A DNA stretch of 64,000 nucleotides from Methylocystis sp. KS32 (GTDB lineage Bacteria > Pseudomonadota > Alphaproteobacteria > Rhizobiales > Beijerinckiaceae). Both the position numbers and the translations under genes were made by a program. Within the stretch, counting starts at the first letter, position 1, and every line of letters starts with the position of its first letter. Below the pieces are notes generated by a model that did not search any database, was not told where the DNA came from, and saw only the letters and a list, made by a program, of their open reading frames with translations. Shown piece by piece: positions 1 through 8,278 of this stretch. The stretch covers positions 182,261-246,260 of the forward strand of contig PHSQ01000004.1 of the NCBI GenBank assembly GCA_002862095.1, in the 5' to 3' direction.

Positions 1-77
1 CGGAAGGTTTCGTGGTGGAATCCGCCTGCGGGATGAGGCCTAAGCTCAAGTATCTCTATGATTTTATCGGCGCTTAG
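1..77 (+). CDS. C-terminal end of an unidentified protein (partial)
   Basis: An open frame enters from the left edge and stops with TAG at 75-77. The last residues read EGFVVESACGMRPKLKYLYD, then FIGA. The rest of the gene lies outside the window, so no family is assigned. The stop codon is directly followed by the first copy of the 276-bp repeat array, which means the array starts exactly at the 3' end of this gene. Only about 24 codons are visible, so coding status rests on the natural-looking residue composition and on the position of the stop. Confidence 0.45.
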   Translation, partial: EGFVVESACGMRPKLKYLYDFIGA

Positions 78-1063
78 TTCTACTGCGTCACGAAGCGGCC
101 TGGGGCCGGGCCAGCGCCCGTCATTGCGAGCGCAGCGAAGCAATCCTTAAGCAACGCCAGCCCCCACCTGGATTGCCACGCCTTCGGCTCGCAATGACGA
201 AACCGCCGACAAATTCGTTCAGGACGCAGTAGAATTAGAGCGCTTTCCGACCAGACGGAATCGTCTGGTCGATTAAGAAATCGCTCCAGATTCAAAAAGC
301 GGGAGCAAAATCCAATCGAAAAAGTCTATCAACTTTTTCGGATTTTGCTCTAATTCTACTGCGTCACGAAGCGGCCTGGGGCCGGGCCAGCGCCCGTCAT
401 TGCGAGCGCAGCGAAGCAATCCTTAAGCAACGCCAGCCCCCACCTGGATTGCCACGCCTTCGGCTCGCAATGACGAAACCGCCGACAAATTCGTTCAGGA
501 CGCAGTAGAATTAGAGCGCTTTCCGACCAGACGGAATCGTCTGGTCGATTAAGAAATCGCTCCAGATTCAAAAAGCGGGAGCAAAATCCAATCGAAAAAG
601 TCTATCAACTTTTTCGGATTTTGCTCTAATTCTACTGCGTCACGAAGCGGCCTGGGGCCGGGCCAGCGCCCGTCATTGCGAGCGCAGCGAAGCAATCCTT
701 AAGCAACGCCAGCCCCCACCTGGATTGCCACGCCTTCGGCTCGCAATGACGAAACCGCCGACAAATTCGTTCAGGACGCAGTAGAATTAGAGCGCTTTCC
801 GACCAGACGGAATCGTCTGGTCGATTAAGAAATCGCTCCAGATTCAAAAAGCGGGAGCAAAATCCAATCGAAAAAGTCTATCAACTTTTTCGGATTTTGC
901 TCTAATTCTACTGCGTCACGAAGCGGCCTGGGGCCGGGCCAGCGCCCGTCATTGCGAGCGCAGCGAAGCAATCCTTAAGCCGCGCCAGCCCCCCTGGATC
1001 GCCACGCCTTCGGCTCGCAATGACGAAACCGCCGACAAATTCGTTCATGACGCAGTAGAATTA
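78..1063. repeat. 276-bp tandem repeat array, 3 full units and 1 partial
   Basis: Units start at 78, 354, 630 and 906, a period of exactly 276 bp, and the three full units look identical. The fourth is cut at about 1063 and carries several substitutions. Each unit joins two modules. Module A (347-517 in the second copy) is bounded by a perfect 19-bp inverted repeat beginning GCTCTAATTCTACTGCGTC. Inside it is a long imperfect hairpin whose arms start CGTCATTGCGAGCG and end CGCTCGCAATGACG-like. Module B (about 513-629) holds GACCAGACG-gaat-CGTCTGGTC and a second stem GAGCAAAATCC/GGATTTTGCTC enclosing GAAAAAGT/ACTTTTTC. The short reading frames inside are identical by-products of the repeat. The array fills the gap between an upstream gene and the 3' end of gloB. 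Confidence 0.95.
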
Positions 1064-1087
1064 GGGCGTTTGTCGGATCGACGCCAT

Positions 1088-1864
1088 TCATGCGCGGAAC
1101 GCGTTCTTGCGCTCGCGCATCCTGGCGAACACCTCGACCGGATCGCGGTCGACCATGCCCATCGCCCGCTGAACGAGCGGATCTTCGCAGCGCAGGAAGG
1201 GGTTTGTCGCGCGCTCAAGCATTATTGTGGTCGGGACAGTGAATTTTCCGGCGGCTCTGAGAGCGTCGACCTCGCGCGCGCGCTCCATCAGCGCGGTGTT
1301 CTCGGGATCCACGGTGACGGCGAAACGCGCGTTGGATTGCGTATATTCATGCCCGCAATAAATGCGGGTTTCATCGGGCAGATTCGCCAATGTTTCCAAG
1401 GAATTGTACATGGTTTCCATCGTTCCCTCGAAGACCCGCCCGCACCCCAGGGAAAAGAGCGTGTCTCCGACGAACAAGGCATCGTCTTCGAGCAGATAAT
1501 AGGCGAGATGTCCCGTCGTGTGGCCTGGCGTCTCGAGCACCCGCGCGCACGCCGCGCCAATTTCGATTGTGTCGCCCTCGCCGACCATTTCATCGAGCCC
1601 CTCGAGCCGATGCGCATCCTTGCGGGCCCCAAAAACCTTGATGTCTGGAAAAGTTGCGCGGAGCGGCGGAACGCCTTCGACATGGTCGAGGTGATGGTGC
1701 GTCAGCAGGACATGGCTCAGACGCCAGCCCAGCCGTTCGGCCTCGGCGGCTATCGCCTCGCCATCCGGCGCATCCACACAGGCGGTCGCGCCGGTATGAT
1801 CGTCGTGAACGAGGAGGCCGAAGTTGTCTTGCAAGCAGAGAAACTGATGAATTCGGATCGTCAC
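1088..1864 (-). CDS. gloB: Hydroxyacylglutathione hydrolase (glyoxalase II)
   Basis: 258 residues, the usual length. It hydrolyses S-lactoylglutathione to lactate and glutathione in cytosolic methylglyoxal detoxification, and the same fold can act on S-formylglutathione-like thioesters. The metallo-beta-lactamase metal motif THHHLDHVEG lies near residue 55. Further ligands are in the ETPGHTTGHLAYY stretch, FVGDTLFSLGCGR, and CGHEYTQSNARF near residue 170. The C-terminal helical part typical of the family is present. The gene reads toward the tandem repeat array, whose last copy ends about 25 bp past its stop. It is divergent from a methyltransferase gene (1997), with about 130 bp between the two starts. 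Related alphaproteobacteria often have this pairing. Confidence 0.95.
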   Translation of the reverse strand: MTIRIHQFLCLQDNFGLLVHDDHTGATACVDAPDGEAIAAEAERLGWRLSHVLLTHHHLDHVEGVPPLRATFPDIKVFGARKDAHRLEGLDEMVGEGDTIEIGAACARVLETPGHTTGHLAYYLLEDDALFVGDTLFSLGCGRVFEGTMETMYNSLETLANLPDETRIYCGHEYTQSNARFAVTVDPENTALMERAREVDALRAAGKFTVPTTIMLERATNPFLRCEDPLVQRAMGMVDRDPVEVFARMRERKNAFRA

Positions 1865-1996
1865 GCCACATTCTCCTTTGCTTGTCGCGAGCGGTCATGG
1901 CGCGTTTGCCGGATAATAGTCCCCTGCCGGCCTTGGCGCCCGTGAAGCTGGCGCATCCTCCTTGCATTGGCTCTGATTTAAGCCAATTATCAGCCC

Positions 1997-2722
1997 ATGT
2001 CGCTTGATGTCGTCGATTTGCGGGCTTTCTATGATTCTCCGCTCGGTCAGGTCGCGCAGCGGCTTGTTTCGAAGCTGATCCGCGCCCGCTGGGAGGGCCA
2101 GACCGCGGGCATGTGTATGCTCGGAATTGGTTATGCGACTCCCTACCTTGTGGGCCTCGAGGCCCAGCGGGCTCTGGCCTTCATGCCCGCCACCCAAGGA
2201 GTGGTGCATTGGCCCTGCAACGGCCGTTCCGCTTCGGCTCTCGTCGAGCCGACGATGATGCCGCTGCCCGACGCCTGCGTCGACCGGATACTCGTGATCC
2301 ATGCCCTCGAGACCGGCGAACATCCCCGCGATCTCCTAGAGGAAATCTGGCGCATTCTCGCGCCGGGCGGTCGAGTGATGATCGTTGCGCCAAGCCGTAC
2401 GGGACTGTGGGCGAGGCTGGACACGACCCCATTCGGCAATGGGCACCCATACTCCCGTGGCCAATTGCACGATCTGCTGCAGGAATCTTTGTTCCTGCCC
2501 ATATTTTGGGGCGAAGCGCTTTACGTGCCGCCATTCAGCAGCGCCTCGCTGCTGCGCTCGGCTCCCGCTTTCGAGCGGATCGCGGGACGGTTCTCTTTGC
2601 CCGGCGGCGGCGTTCATGTCGTCGAGGCGACCAAGCAGCTTTACCGCCCCATCGGTCTACGCCGGGCAGTTCGACGCAGCGCGCTGGTTCTGGAGCCTGC
2701 GCTGGAGCCGGTCGGCGCCTGA
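1997..2722 (+). CDS. Class I SAM-dependent methyltransferase
   Basis: 241 residues. The central part reads like a methyltransferase type 11 domain. DRILVIHALETGEHPRDLLE corresponds to motif II and the following helix, and EIWRILAPGGRVMIVAPSR is the characteristic motif III turn that follows. A glycine-rich SAM loop is only weakly visible near MLGIGYATPYL (residues 40-50). The substrate cannot be inferred. Proteins of this length are commonly encoded divergently from gloB in Rhizobiales, which suggests a housekeeping role. It converges with the esterase gene at 2733, with only 10 bp between the stops. Confidence 0.8.
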   Translation: MSLDVVDLRAFYDSPLGQVAQRLVSKLIRARWEGQTAGMCMLGIGYATPYLVGLEAQRALAFMPATQGVVHWPCNGRSASALVEPTMMPLPDACVDRILVIHALETGEHPRDLLEEIWRILAPGGRVMIVAPSRTGLWARLDTTPFGNGHPYSRGQLHDLLQESLFLPIFWGEALYVPPFSSASLLRSAPAFERIAGRFSLPGGGVHVVEATKQLYRPIGLRRAVRRSALVLEPALEPVGA

Positions 2723-2732
2723 GCCGACGATT

Positions 2733-3428
2733 TCACACCGCCGCCCGCGCTCCGAATTCCACCGGCACGCCGAAGCTTTGAGCCAGGAAGAGAACGCCGT
2801 GGATAAGCCCGCCGTTGTCGATCCCGTGGCCAAGCCCCGGCGAAAGGTGCCACTGCGCCGCAAGCCCTATTTCCCCGAGCAGATTAGCCGAAAGAATTAG
2901 CGCATCCGCTGGGATTAGCTCGTCTTGCTCTCCGTGAACGAGCAAAATCGCCGGCGCGGGAGTCTGGCGGATATGGGCCTCGCCATCTTGTTTTGGTCCT
3001 GTCACGAGGACGCCCGAGTAGCCGAGGATCGCGCGTGGCGCGATCCGGCGGCGAAGCCCTCCATGCAGGGCCATCATGGTTCCCTGACTGAAGCCGACCA
3101 GGGCGAGAGACCTCTCGTCGAGACCGCGTTTGGCGAGTTCCTGGTCGATGAATGCGTCGAGCGTCGGCCGCGCCGCGACCACCCCCCGCCAACGCTCCTC
3201 CGGGTCGCGCATGGTGAGCGGGAACCATTGTCGTCCGCCGGGCGACATGGAGCAGCGTTCGGGAGCGTGAGGGGAGACGAAATCGGCGTCAGGCAGAAAG
3301 CCGCGCCATTGGCGGCCGATCTCGATGAGGTCGTTGCCGTCGGCTCCATAGCCGTGAAGGAAAATCACCAATTGCTTCGCGAGGCCGGATTTCGCCGCGA
3401 CCCGGGGACCGTCGATGGGCGTCGTCAT
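2733..3428 (-). CDS. Alpha/beta-hydrolase, phospholipase/carboxylesterase family
   Basis: 231 residues with the compact fold of the carboxylesterase/lysophospholipase family (YpfH-like). The oxyanion segment VIFLHGYGADGNDL is near residue 22. The nucleophile elbow GFSQG holds the catalytic serine near residue 114. The acid is Asp in HGEQDELIP and the base is His in GLGHGID. It has no signal peptide, so it is probably a cytoplasmic esterase or thioesterase acting on short acyl esters. The natural substrate cannot be read from sequence. It is transcribed alone on the minus strand. Confidence 0.85.
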   Translation of the reverse strand: MTTPIDGPRVAAKSGLAKQLVIFLHGYGADGNDLIEIGRQWRGFLPDADFVSPHAPERCSMSPGGRQWFPLTMRDPEERWRGVVAARPTLDAFIDQELAKRGLDERSLALVGFSQGTMMALHGGLRRRIAPRAILGYSGVLVTGPKQDGEAHIRQTPAPAILLVHGEQDELIPADALILSANLLGEIGLAAQWHLSPGLGHGIDNGGLIHGVLFLAQSFGVPVEFGARAAV

Positions 3429-3464
3429 AAACTCGCCTTTTGGTGTGATTTCGTTGGCCGAGCT

Positions 3465-3772
3465 TTAGCGGCAATCTTCTCCCGACGCCATAGCCTTGAG
3501 GCGTTTCGACGGGGAAGCCGCGTCATTGGCTTCTCGGGCCGGGGATATTGCGTCGAAAGTTTCCGCTGCTTCGTTCAGGTCGAATTCGGCGATCGCCGCC
3601 GGCGCAGGAGGGCGTCCGCGTTCACCTCGGTAAAGCGGGCGATCAGAAACGCCTCAGGCGCGGTGGCGGCGACGCGAAGCGTGCAACATGCGGCGCATTC
3701 GGCCCGGCAGGCGAGGCGAGGATTGGCCCTCCCTCGGGCTGAATCTCGACATTTTTCTCGAAACTGTCGCAA
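3465..3772 (-). pseudogene. Decayed YkgJ-family cysteine-cluster protein
   Basis: On the minus strand, one frame reads ACRAECAACCTLRVAATAPE and then AFLIARFTEVNADALL. This matches the N-terminal cysteine cluster of YkgJ-type zinc/iron-chelating proteins. That frame then stops at about 3575. Near 3600 a shift into another frame gives AAIAEFDLNEAAETFDAISP and continues to a stop at 3465. The family's later cysteines (C-P-L-L...C) are missing. A third frame carries plausible upstream residues (FEKNVEIQPEGG). Frame changes plus lost motifs indicate an inactivated gene. The family recognition is from motif memory. The rest of the gap up to 3900 holds nothing else recognisable. Confidence 0.45.
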
Positions 3773-3924
3773 CTTGACGAACGCCTGACCCTCAAACCAT
3801 CATCAACCGCGGCCAGATCTCTATGGAAATCGCGGGTCAAATCTCGGCGGAAATCGACAGAAGAGATATAGTTTGGAATGTTTCTCTTCCTATGTAAACG
3901 GATATGTCAGAAGGAGGAATGGGC

Positions 3925-4152
3925 ATGTTCAAGGCAGTCCTTTTCGCGTCAGCTCTAGGCGGATCTTTAATCGCGCTAACGCCTGCGACGGCGTTCCCGG
4001 TCAGCCTAGCTGATCATTCCGTGGCGATGCATTCTTCGGCCACCCTGACGCCGGCCCGCTATCACAAACATCGTTGCTTCAGGGCTTACAACCGCGAAGA
4101 GCGTGCAAAGGGCAGGCGGCATTGGACGGGAAAATGCAGGACGACTTACTAA
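3925..4152 (+). CDS. Small exported protein of unknown function
   Basis: 75 residues if translation starts at the ATG at 3925. The strong ribosome binding site AAGGAGG at 3911-3917 is seven bases from that ATG and only one base from the ATG at 3919, which decides the start. The N-terminus is a clear signal peptide (FKAVLFASALGGSLIALTPA, then TAFP). The mature part is short and basic, ending in RYHKHRCFRAYNREERAKGR and WTGKCRTTY. Its two cysteines could form a disulfide. No family is recognised. A GGCCC/GGGCC inverted repeat followed by CTTT lies just after the stop (4160-4189) and may be a weak terminator. Confidence 0.6.
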   Translation: MFKAVLFASALGGSLIALTPATAFPVSLADHSVAMHSSATLTPARYHKHRCFRAYNREERAKGRRHWTGKCRTTY

Positions 4153-4285
4153 AGCAAAACGGCCCATCGTTATTACCGTGCTCGGGCCGCTTTGACGGAT
4201 CCATGCGAAAGAGCCAGGGTCTTTGGATATCTACTCCGTCTGCGCCATGGTGGGGCGCAAGCTGGCTAATTGACGAAAACGAGCG

Positions 4286-4868
4286 GTGGCTGCCTGCACC
4301 CAGGATTTAGTGGTCCGCGCTCAGGGCGCCGCCGCCGGGGCGCTCGACCGGCTTACTCGTCGAATGCCGGTTCGGCGCCCGCCGCTATGCGCCGCGCCAT
4401 TGCGTGACCAGCGGGGTCGACGACGCGGTGCAAGAGGCGTTGCTCGTCGTCGCGCGGCGTCTGCGCTCGCTCAAGACGGCGGCGTCCTTCGCCGGCTGGC
4501 TCTTCACGGTCGTGCGCCGAGAATGTCAACGCCTGTCCCGGAGGACGTTGGCGCATGAGGAACTGGACCAGGACAGGATCGAGGACCAACTCGCGGCGCG
4601 TCCGATGGACGAGTTGCGGATGGGAGTGGCCTTCGCGCTGGAATCCTGGCCGGCGCATTATTTCGAAATGATTCTGCTTCGCGACGTCGAGGAGCTGACC
4701 ATCGCAGAGATTTGCGAGGGGCTCGGCCTCACCGTCGTGGCCATGATCAAAGCCCGTCTGCATTGGGTGCGTCTCTCCGTCGGGGATTACTATTTCAGTG
4801 CCGAGGAAGAGGCCGCGCATCTCGCGCGCAGGTTACGGCGACAGTCTGACATATTGACTTGCAGGTGA
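4286..4868 (+). pseudogene. ECF RNA polymerase sigma factor, frameshifted
   Basis: The C-terminal frame (4404-4868, GTG start, 154 residues) contains a region 2 remnant VDDAVQEALLVVARRLRSLK, FAGWLFTVVRRECQRL, and a region 4-like part (MILLRDVEELTIAEICEGLG, then LTVVAMIKARLHWVRL). The missing start of region 2 sits in another frame from 4286 (DLVVRAQGAAAGALDRLTRR). The two halves join naturally if one frameshift is placed between about 4365 and 4400. The gene is therefore probably inactive, unless the shorter GTG-started form is used. No anti-sigma factor gene is adjacent. Its last codons form one arm of the inverted repeat at 4831-4900. Confidence 0.6.
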
Positions 4869-4900
4869 GGGGTTCAATTCAGTGGACTGTCGCCGTAACC
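4831..4900. repeat. 16-bp perfect inverted repeat
   Basis: GGTTACGGCGACAGTC at 4831-4846 is matched by its exact reverse complement GACTGTCGCCGTAACC at 4885-4900, with 38 bp between the arms. The left arm is inside the 3' end of the sigma factor remnant and the right arm is inside the 3' end of the minus-strand 59-codon ORF, so two convergent frames end inside one palindrome. There is no T-run, so it is not a classical terminator. It could be a mobile-element end or a recombination scar. Confidence 0.7.
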
Positions 4901-5053
4901 CTTGGTTTTGGCGTTGATTTGCGTAAACACAACATCAAAGGCCGACCATTTCATCGTCTTGAGCAAATCCTCAAGAAAGCCGCCAGGCTTCGAATAGGCC
5001 CTCACCAAAGCGTCATCAGCGCGCGAAGGTTGGTCAAAGCAACGGCGCGACAT
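4874..5053 (-). CDS. Small ORF of 59 codons, unknown
   Basis: This minus-strand frame starts with ATG at 5051-5053 and stops at 4874. It reads MSRRCFDQPSRADDALVRAY, SKPGGFLEDLLKTMKWSAFD, VVFTQINAKTKGYGDSPLN. The composition (a globular-looking mix with aromatic residues) is unlike the arginine-rich random frames around it. GGAG lies about 12 bases upstream as a weak ribosome binding site. It could be a short gene or the tail of a lost mobile-element gene. No family is recognised. The remaining sequence up to ccmA shows nothing clear. Confidence 0.35.
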   Translation of the reverse strand: MSRRCFDQPSRADDALVRAYSKPGGFLEDLLKTMKWSAFDVVFTQINAKTKGYGDSPLN

Positions 5054-5205
5054 CGACGAATCGTCTCCGTGGCGACCCTAAGCAATCACGAGCCTCCGAC
5101 TTTTGCAAAGCGCTCGTTTGAAATGCGCTGATTTGAAATTCCGGCGCGGGCGCCGTTCGGAATGGCATGAGCCCACTGGCGCGATCGTCGCCGAGCCTTT
5201 AAGGC

Positions 5206-5868
5206 ATGGCCATGCCCGTCGCGCATCGACCTCACGCGGATTTCCATTCTCACCTGCATCTTACGGTGGAGCGACTCTGCGTCGAGCGGGGCGGCCGCAT
5301 GGTGCTGCGGGATGTTTCCTTCGCGCTTTCCGGCGGCGAGACGCTAATCGTCACCGGCCGCAACGGCGTCGGCAAATCGACTTTGCTCCGGGCGCTCGCG
5401 GGGCTTCTTCCCGTCCTTTCCGGCGCTGTCGCGCTTGAAGGCGCAAACGAGGCGGAGATTTCGACGCAAACCCATTATCTCGCCCATGCCGACGGACTCA
5501 AGGCCGCCCTGACCGTCGCGGAGAATCTCGAATTCTGGGGCGCCTACCTCGATGCGGGCCATCCCGCTCAGCGCCTGTCGCCCGCCCAGGCGCTGGAGGC
5601 GGTCGGTCTTTCCCATGCGGCCCGGGCTTCGGTCGCCATTTTATCGGCGGGTCAAAAACGTCGCGTCGCTTTGGCGCGGCTGATGGTGGCTCACAGGCCG
5701 ATCTGGCTGCTCGACGAACCGATGACCGCGCTGGACGCATTCTCCCGCGAGCGCTTCGCCAGGGCGATGCGGGATCACTGCGCCTTGGGCGGGATCATCG
5801 TCGCCGCCACCCATGAGCCGCTCGGCGTCGAAGAGGCGCGCGAATTGCCGCTTGGAGCCAGGACATGA
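5206..5868 (+). CDS. ccmA: Haem exporter ATP-binding subunit CcmA
   Basis: 220 residues. It is the ATPase of the CcmABCD complex, which acts in cytochrome c maturation by releasing haem-loaded CcmE at the inner membrane. Walker A GRNGVGKST is at residues 51-59, the ABC signature LSAGQKRRVALARL near 145-158, and Walker B IWLLDEP near 166. HYLAHADGLKAALTVAENL is the segment typical of CcmA. Its stop overlaps the start of ccmB by four bases (ATGA), indicating translational coupling. ccmC and ccmD do not follow here, so the rest of the system must be elsewhere. A methanotroph needs c-type cytochromes for methanol oxidation, and this window encodes at least two. Confidence 0.93.
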   Translation: MAMPVAHRPHADFHSHLHLTVERLCVERGGRMVLRDVSFALSGGETLIVTGRNGVGKSTLLRALAGLLPVLSGAVALEGANEAEISTQTHYLAHADGLKAALTVAENLEFWGAYLDAGHPAQRLSPAQALEAVGLSHAARASVAILSAGQKRRVALARLMVAHRPIWLLDEPMTALDAFSRERFARAMRDHCALGGIIVAATHEPLGVEEARELPLGART

Positions 5869-6530
5869 GTTCCGAGTTGACCTCGCTCTTTATTCGGGAG
5901 TTGCGTATCGCCCGCCGCATCGGCGGCTCTGGCTCGATGGGCGTCGTGTTCTTTCTTACGCTGGTAACGATAACTCCTTTCGCGGTGGGGCCAGACCCCG
6001 ATCTGCTCGCCCGCATTGGACCCGCGATGTTGTGGATATCGGCGCTGCTCGCGAGCCTTCTCGGGCTCGACCGACTGTTTCAGGCCGACGCCGAAGACGG
6101 TTCCCTCGATCTGTTCCATCTCTCGCAAACGCCGCTGGAACTCGCTGTTCTGGTCAAATGCGCGGCGCATTGGGTCACCGCGGGGCTCCCGCTGGTTGTG
6201 GCCGCGCCCGTGCTCGGCTTGATGCTGCAGCAGGACGGCGCGGCCCTTCTGGGGGTGATTGCGTCTCTTTTGGTCGGCGCGCCGGCGCTGACCCTGATCG
6301 GCTCCATCGGCGCGGCGGCGACGGTCACGGTGCGGCGCGGCGGATTGTTGATGGCGCTTCTCGTGCTGCCGCTGACGATTCCCGTGCTGATATTCGGCGT
6401 TTCGGCGGCTAACGCCGCGGCTGGCGGAACCGTGCCCTTCCTGTCCCCCTTCGCTATTCTCTGCGCGATCAGCCTCGCGGCTCTCGCTCTTTGTCCTTTC
6501 GCCGCCGCCGCCGCGCTCCGCCAGTTATAG
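5865..6530 (+). CDS. ccmB: Haem exporter membrane subunit CcmB
   Basis: 221 residues with six hydrophobic segments, the usual length for CcmB. The opening LFIRELRIARRIGGSGSMGV and the later LLGLDRLFQADAEDGSLDLF are family hallmarks. It forms the transmembrane partner of CcmA in the inner-membrane haem-handling complex for c-type cytochrome assembly. It overlaps ccmA by four bases and is followed by an independent gene (comM) after about 100 bp, so the operon ends here. Confidence 0.93.
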   Translation: MSSELTSLFIRELRIARRIGGSGSMGVVFFLTLVTITPFAVGPDPDLLARIGPAMLWISALLASLLGLDRLFQADAEDGSLDLFHLSQTPLELAVLVKCAAHWVTAGLPLVVAAPVLGLMLQQDGAALLGVIASLLVGAPALTLIGSIGAAATVTVRRGGLLMALLVLPLTIPVLIFGVSAANAAAGGTVPFLSPFAILCAISLAALALCPFAAAAALRQL

Positions 6531-6634
6531 CGATGAGAGCGGGCGTCTCTCTGTTCGCATATTGTTCTTGCGAGACCAGGCGGCTCGGGTTAAGTTTCGC
6601 TTAAGAACTTGTGCGGGGTGCTGGAGCGCGCGTC

Positions 6635-8173
6635 ATGGTCGTCAGGGTCGCAACCGTCGCATTCGAGGGGATAGAGGCGAAGCCGGTCGACGTTCAGGTG
6701 CAGATCGCGAACGGCAATGTCATTTTCGGCCTGGTGGGTCTCGCCGACAAGGCTGTTGGCGAGTCGCGCGAGCGGGTGCGGGCCGCGCTCAACGCCTCGG
6801 GGCTTGCGTTGCCGGCCAAGCGCATCACGGTCAATCTCGCGCCCGCCGACATGCCCAAGGAGGGGAGCCATTACGATCTTCCGATCGCGCTCGGCGTGAT
6901 GGCCGCCATCGGCGCCATTCCGTCCGACGCGCTCGAAGGCTTCACGGTCCTTGGAGAACTGGCGCTCGACGGCGCCTTGACGCCGGTGACCGGCGTGCTT
7001 CCCGCGGCGGTCGCGGCGAATATGCGGGGTCACGGACTCATTTGTCCCGCCGCCTGCGGTCCGGAAGCGGCCTGGGCGTCGGGCGACATGGAGATCATCG
7101 CGCCGCGCTCGCTCATCCAACTCGTCAATCATATCAAGGGGACCCAGGTTCTCGCCAGGCCGACGCCGGCGGTGAGGCCGCCGACGCAGGACATGCCCGA
7201 TCTCGCCGACGTGAAGGGGCAGGAGAGCGCAAAGCGCGCATTGGAAATCGCCGCGGCCGGCGGGCACAATCTCCTGATGAACGGCCCTCCGGGCGCCGGG
7301 AAATCGATGCTGGCGGCGCGATTGCCCTCTATCCTTCCGCCGCTCACGCCGCGGGAACTGCTTGAAGTCTCTATGATTCATTCCGTCGCGGGGCAAATAG
7401 CAGGCGGCGAATTGACCGACCGGCGCCCGTTCCGCGCGCCGCATCATTCCGCTTCCATGCCGGCCTTGGTCGGAGGCGGCGTTCACGCCAAACCGGGCGA
7501 AATATCGCTCGCTCATAACGGCGTGCTGTTTCTCGATGAATTGCCGGAATTCAACTCCCAGGCGCTCGACGCCTTGCGGCAACCCCTGGAAACCGGCGAG
7601 GTCGCGATAGCGCGCGCCAACCACCGGGCGGTCTATCCGGCGCGCTTCCAGCTAATCGCGGCGATGAATCCATGTCGCTGCGGTCATGCGCTCGATCCTG
7701 GCTTTGCCTGCAAGCGCCAACCGAACGAGCGTTGCGCCGCGCAATATCAGGCCCGACTTTCGGGGCCGCTGATCGATCGCTTCGATCTTCAGATCGAGGT
7801 TCCCGCGGTCACCGCCGCTGATCTGGTTCTGCCTCCCCCGGCCGAAGGATCGAGGGAGGTCGCCGCGCGGGTGGCGGCTGCGCGCGAAATCCAGAGAGCC
7901 CGCTATTCCTCATTGGGTCGCGACCACGTGATCACCAACGCCGCCGCGCCGGCCAATGTCATCGAAAGCGTAGCCAAGCTCGACGCCAGCGGCACAAGCC
8001 TGATCCGCGACGCCTCCGAGCGATTTGGCCTCTCCGCGCGCGGATTCCATCGCGTGTTGAAGCTCGCGCGCACGATAGCCGATCTCGAAGGGAGCGAGGC
8101 GGTTTCGCGCCGTCACCTCGCCGAGGCGCTGTCATACCGCTCGGGACTAGCGGGTATGCGCCGGGCGGCGTGA
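6635..8173 (+). CDS. comM: YifB/ComM-family AAA+ ATPase (Mg-chelatase-like)
   Basis: 512 residues from the ATG at 6635, where the family start (MVVRVATVAFEGIEAKPVDV) falls. An in-frame GTG at 6611 would add eight residues unlike the family. The N-terminal Lon-protease-like domain spans about 20-130. Walker A GPPGAGKSMLAARLPSILPP is near residue 220, the Walker B region LFLDELPEF near 300, and NPCRCGHALDPGFACKR with four cysteines near 345 is typical. ComM is a hexameric helicase that helps branch migration during integration of incoming DNA in natural transformation. dprA at 42665 is another transformation gene in the window. Confidence 0.92.
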   Translation: MVVRVATVAFEGIEAKPVDVQVQIANGNVIFGLVGLADKAVGESRERVRAALNASGLALPAKRITVNLAPADMPKEGSHYDLPIALGVMAAIGAIPSDALEGFTVLGELALDGALTPVTGVLPAAVAANMRGHGLICPAACGPEAAWASGDMEIIAPRSLIQLVNHIKGTQVLARPTPAVRPPTQDMPDLADVKGQESAKRALEIAAAGGHNLLMNGPPGAGKSMLAARLPSILPPLTPRELLEVSMIHSVAGQIAGGELTDRRPFRAPHHSASMPALVGGGVHAKPGEISLAHNGVLFLDELPEFNSQALDALRQPLETGEVAIARANHRAVYPARFQLIAAMNPCRCGHALDPGFACKRQPNERCAAQYQARLSGPLIDRFDLQIEVPAVTAADLVLPPPAEGSREVAARVAAAREIQRARYSSLGRDHVITNAAAPANVIESVAKLDASGTSLIRDASERFGLSARGFHRVLKLARTIADLEGSEAVSRRHLAEALSYRSGLAGMRRAA

Positions 8174-8278
8174 AAGAGGCGAGGAGGAGGGAGACTGTTC
8201 GCCGATCGGCGGCCACGGGCAAGGATTGTTAACGTTGGCGATCTACAGCCGGATAGCTCCTCAGCGGGGATCGGCGGG

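Noticed and set aside
80-847. Three identical 71-codon minus-strand reading frames as repeated genes
   Set aside because: They are exact by-products of the 276-bp repeat, have no ribosome binding sites and cross the palindromes.
78-1063. CRISPR array
   Set aside because: The repeats are 276 bp, contiguous and without unique spacers, and no cas genes are present.
1070-1945. Long plus-strand frame opposite gloB
   Set aside because: It is antisense to a well-conserved glyoxalase II gene and has no recognisable motif; GC-rich genes often leave such open antisense frames.
4160-4189. Terminator after the small exported protein gene
   Set aside because: The stem is only six pairs with an 18-base loop and a very short T-run, so it is mentioned but not listed separately.
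4859-5131. 90-codon plus-strand frame before ccmA
   Set aside because: No ribosome binding site and random-like composition; the opposite strand holds the better 59-codon candidate.
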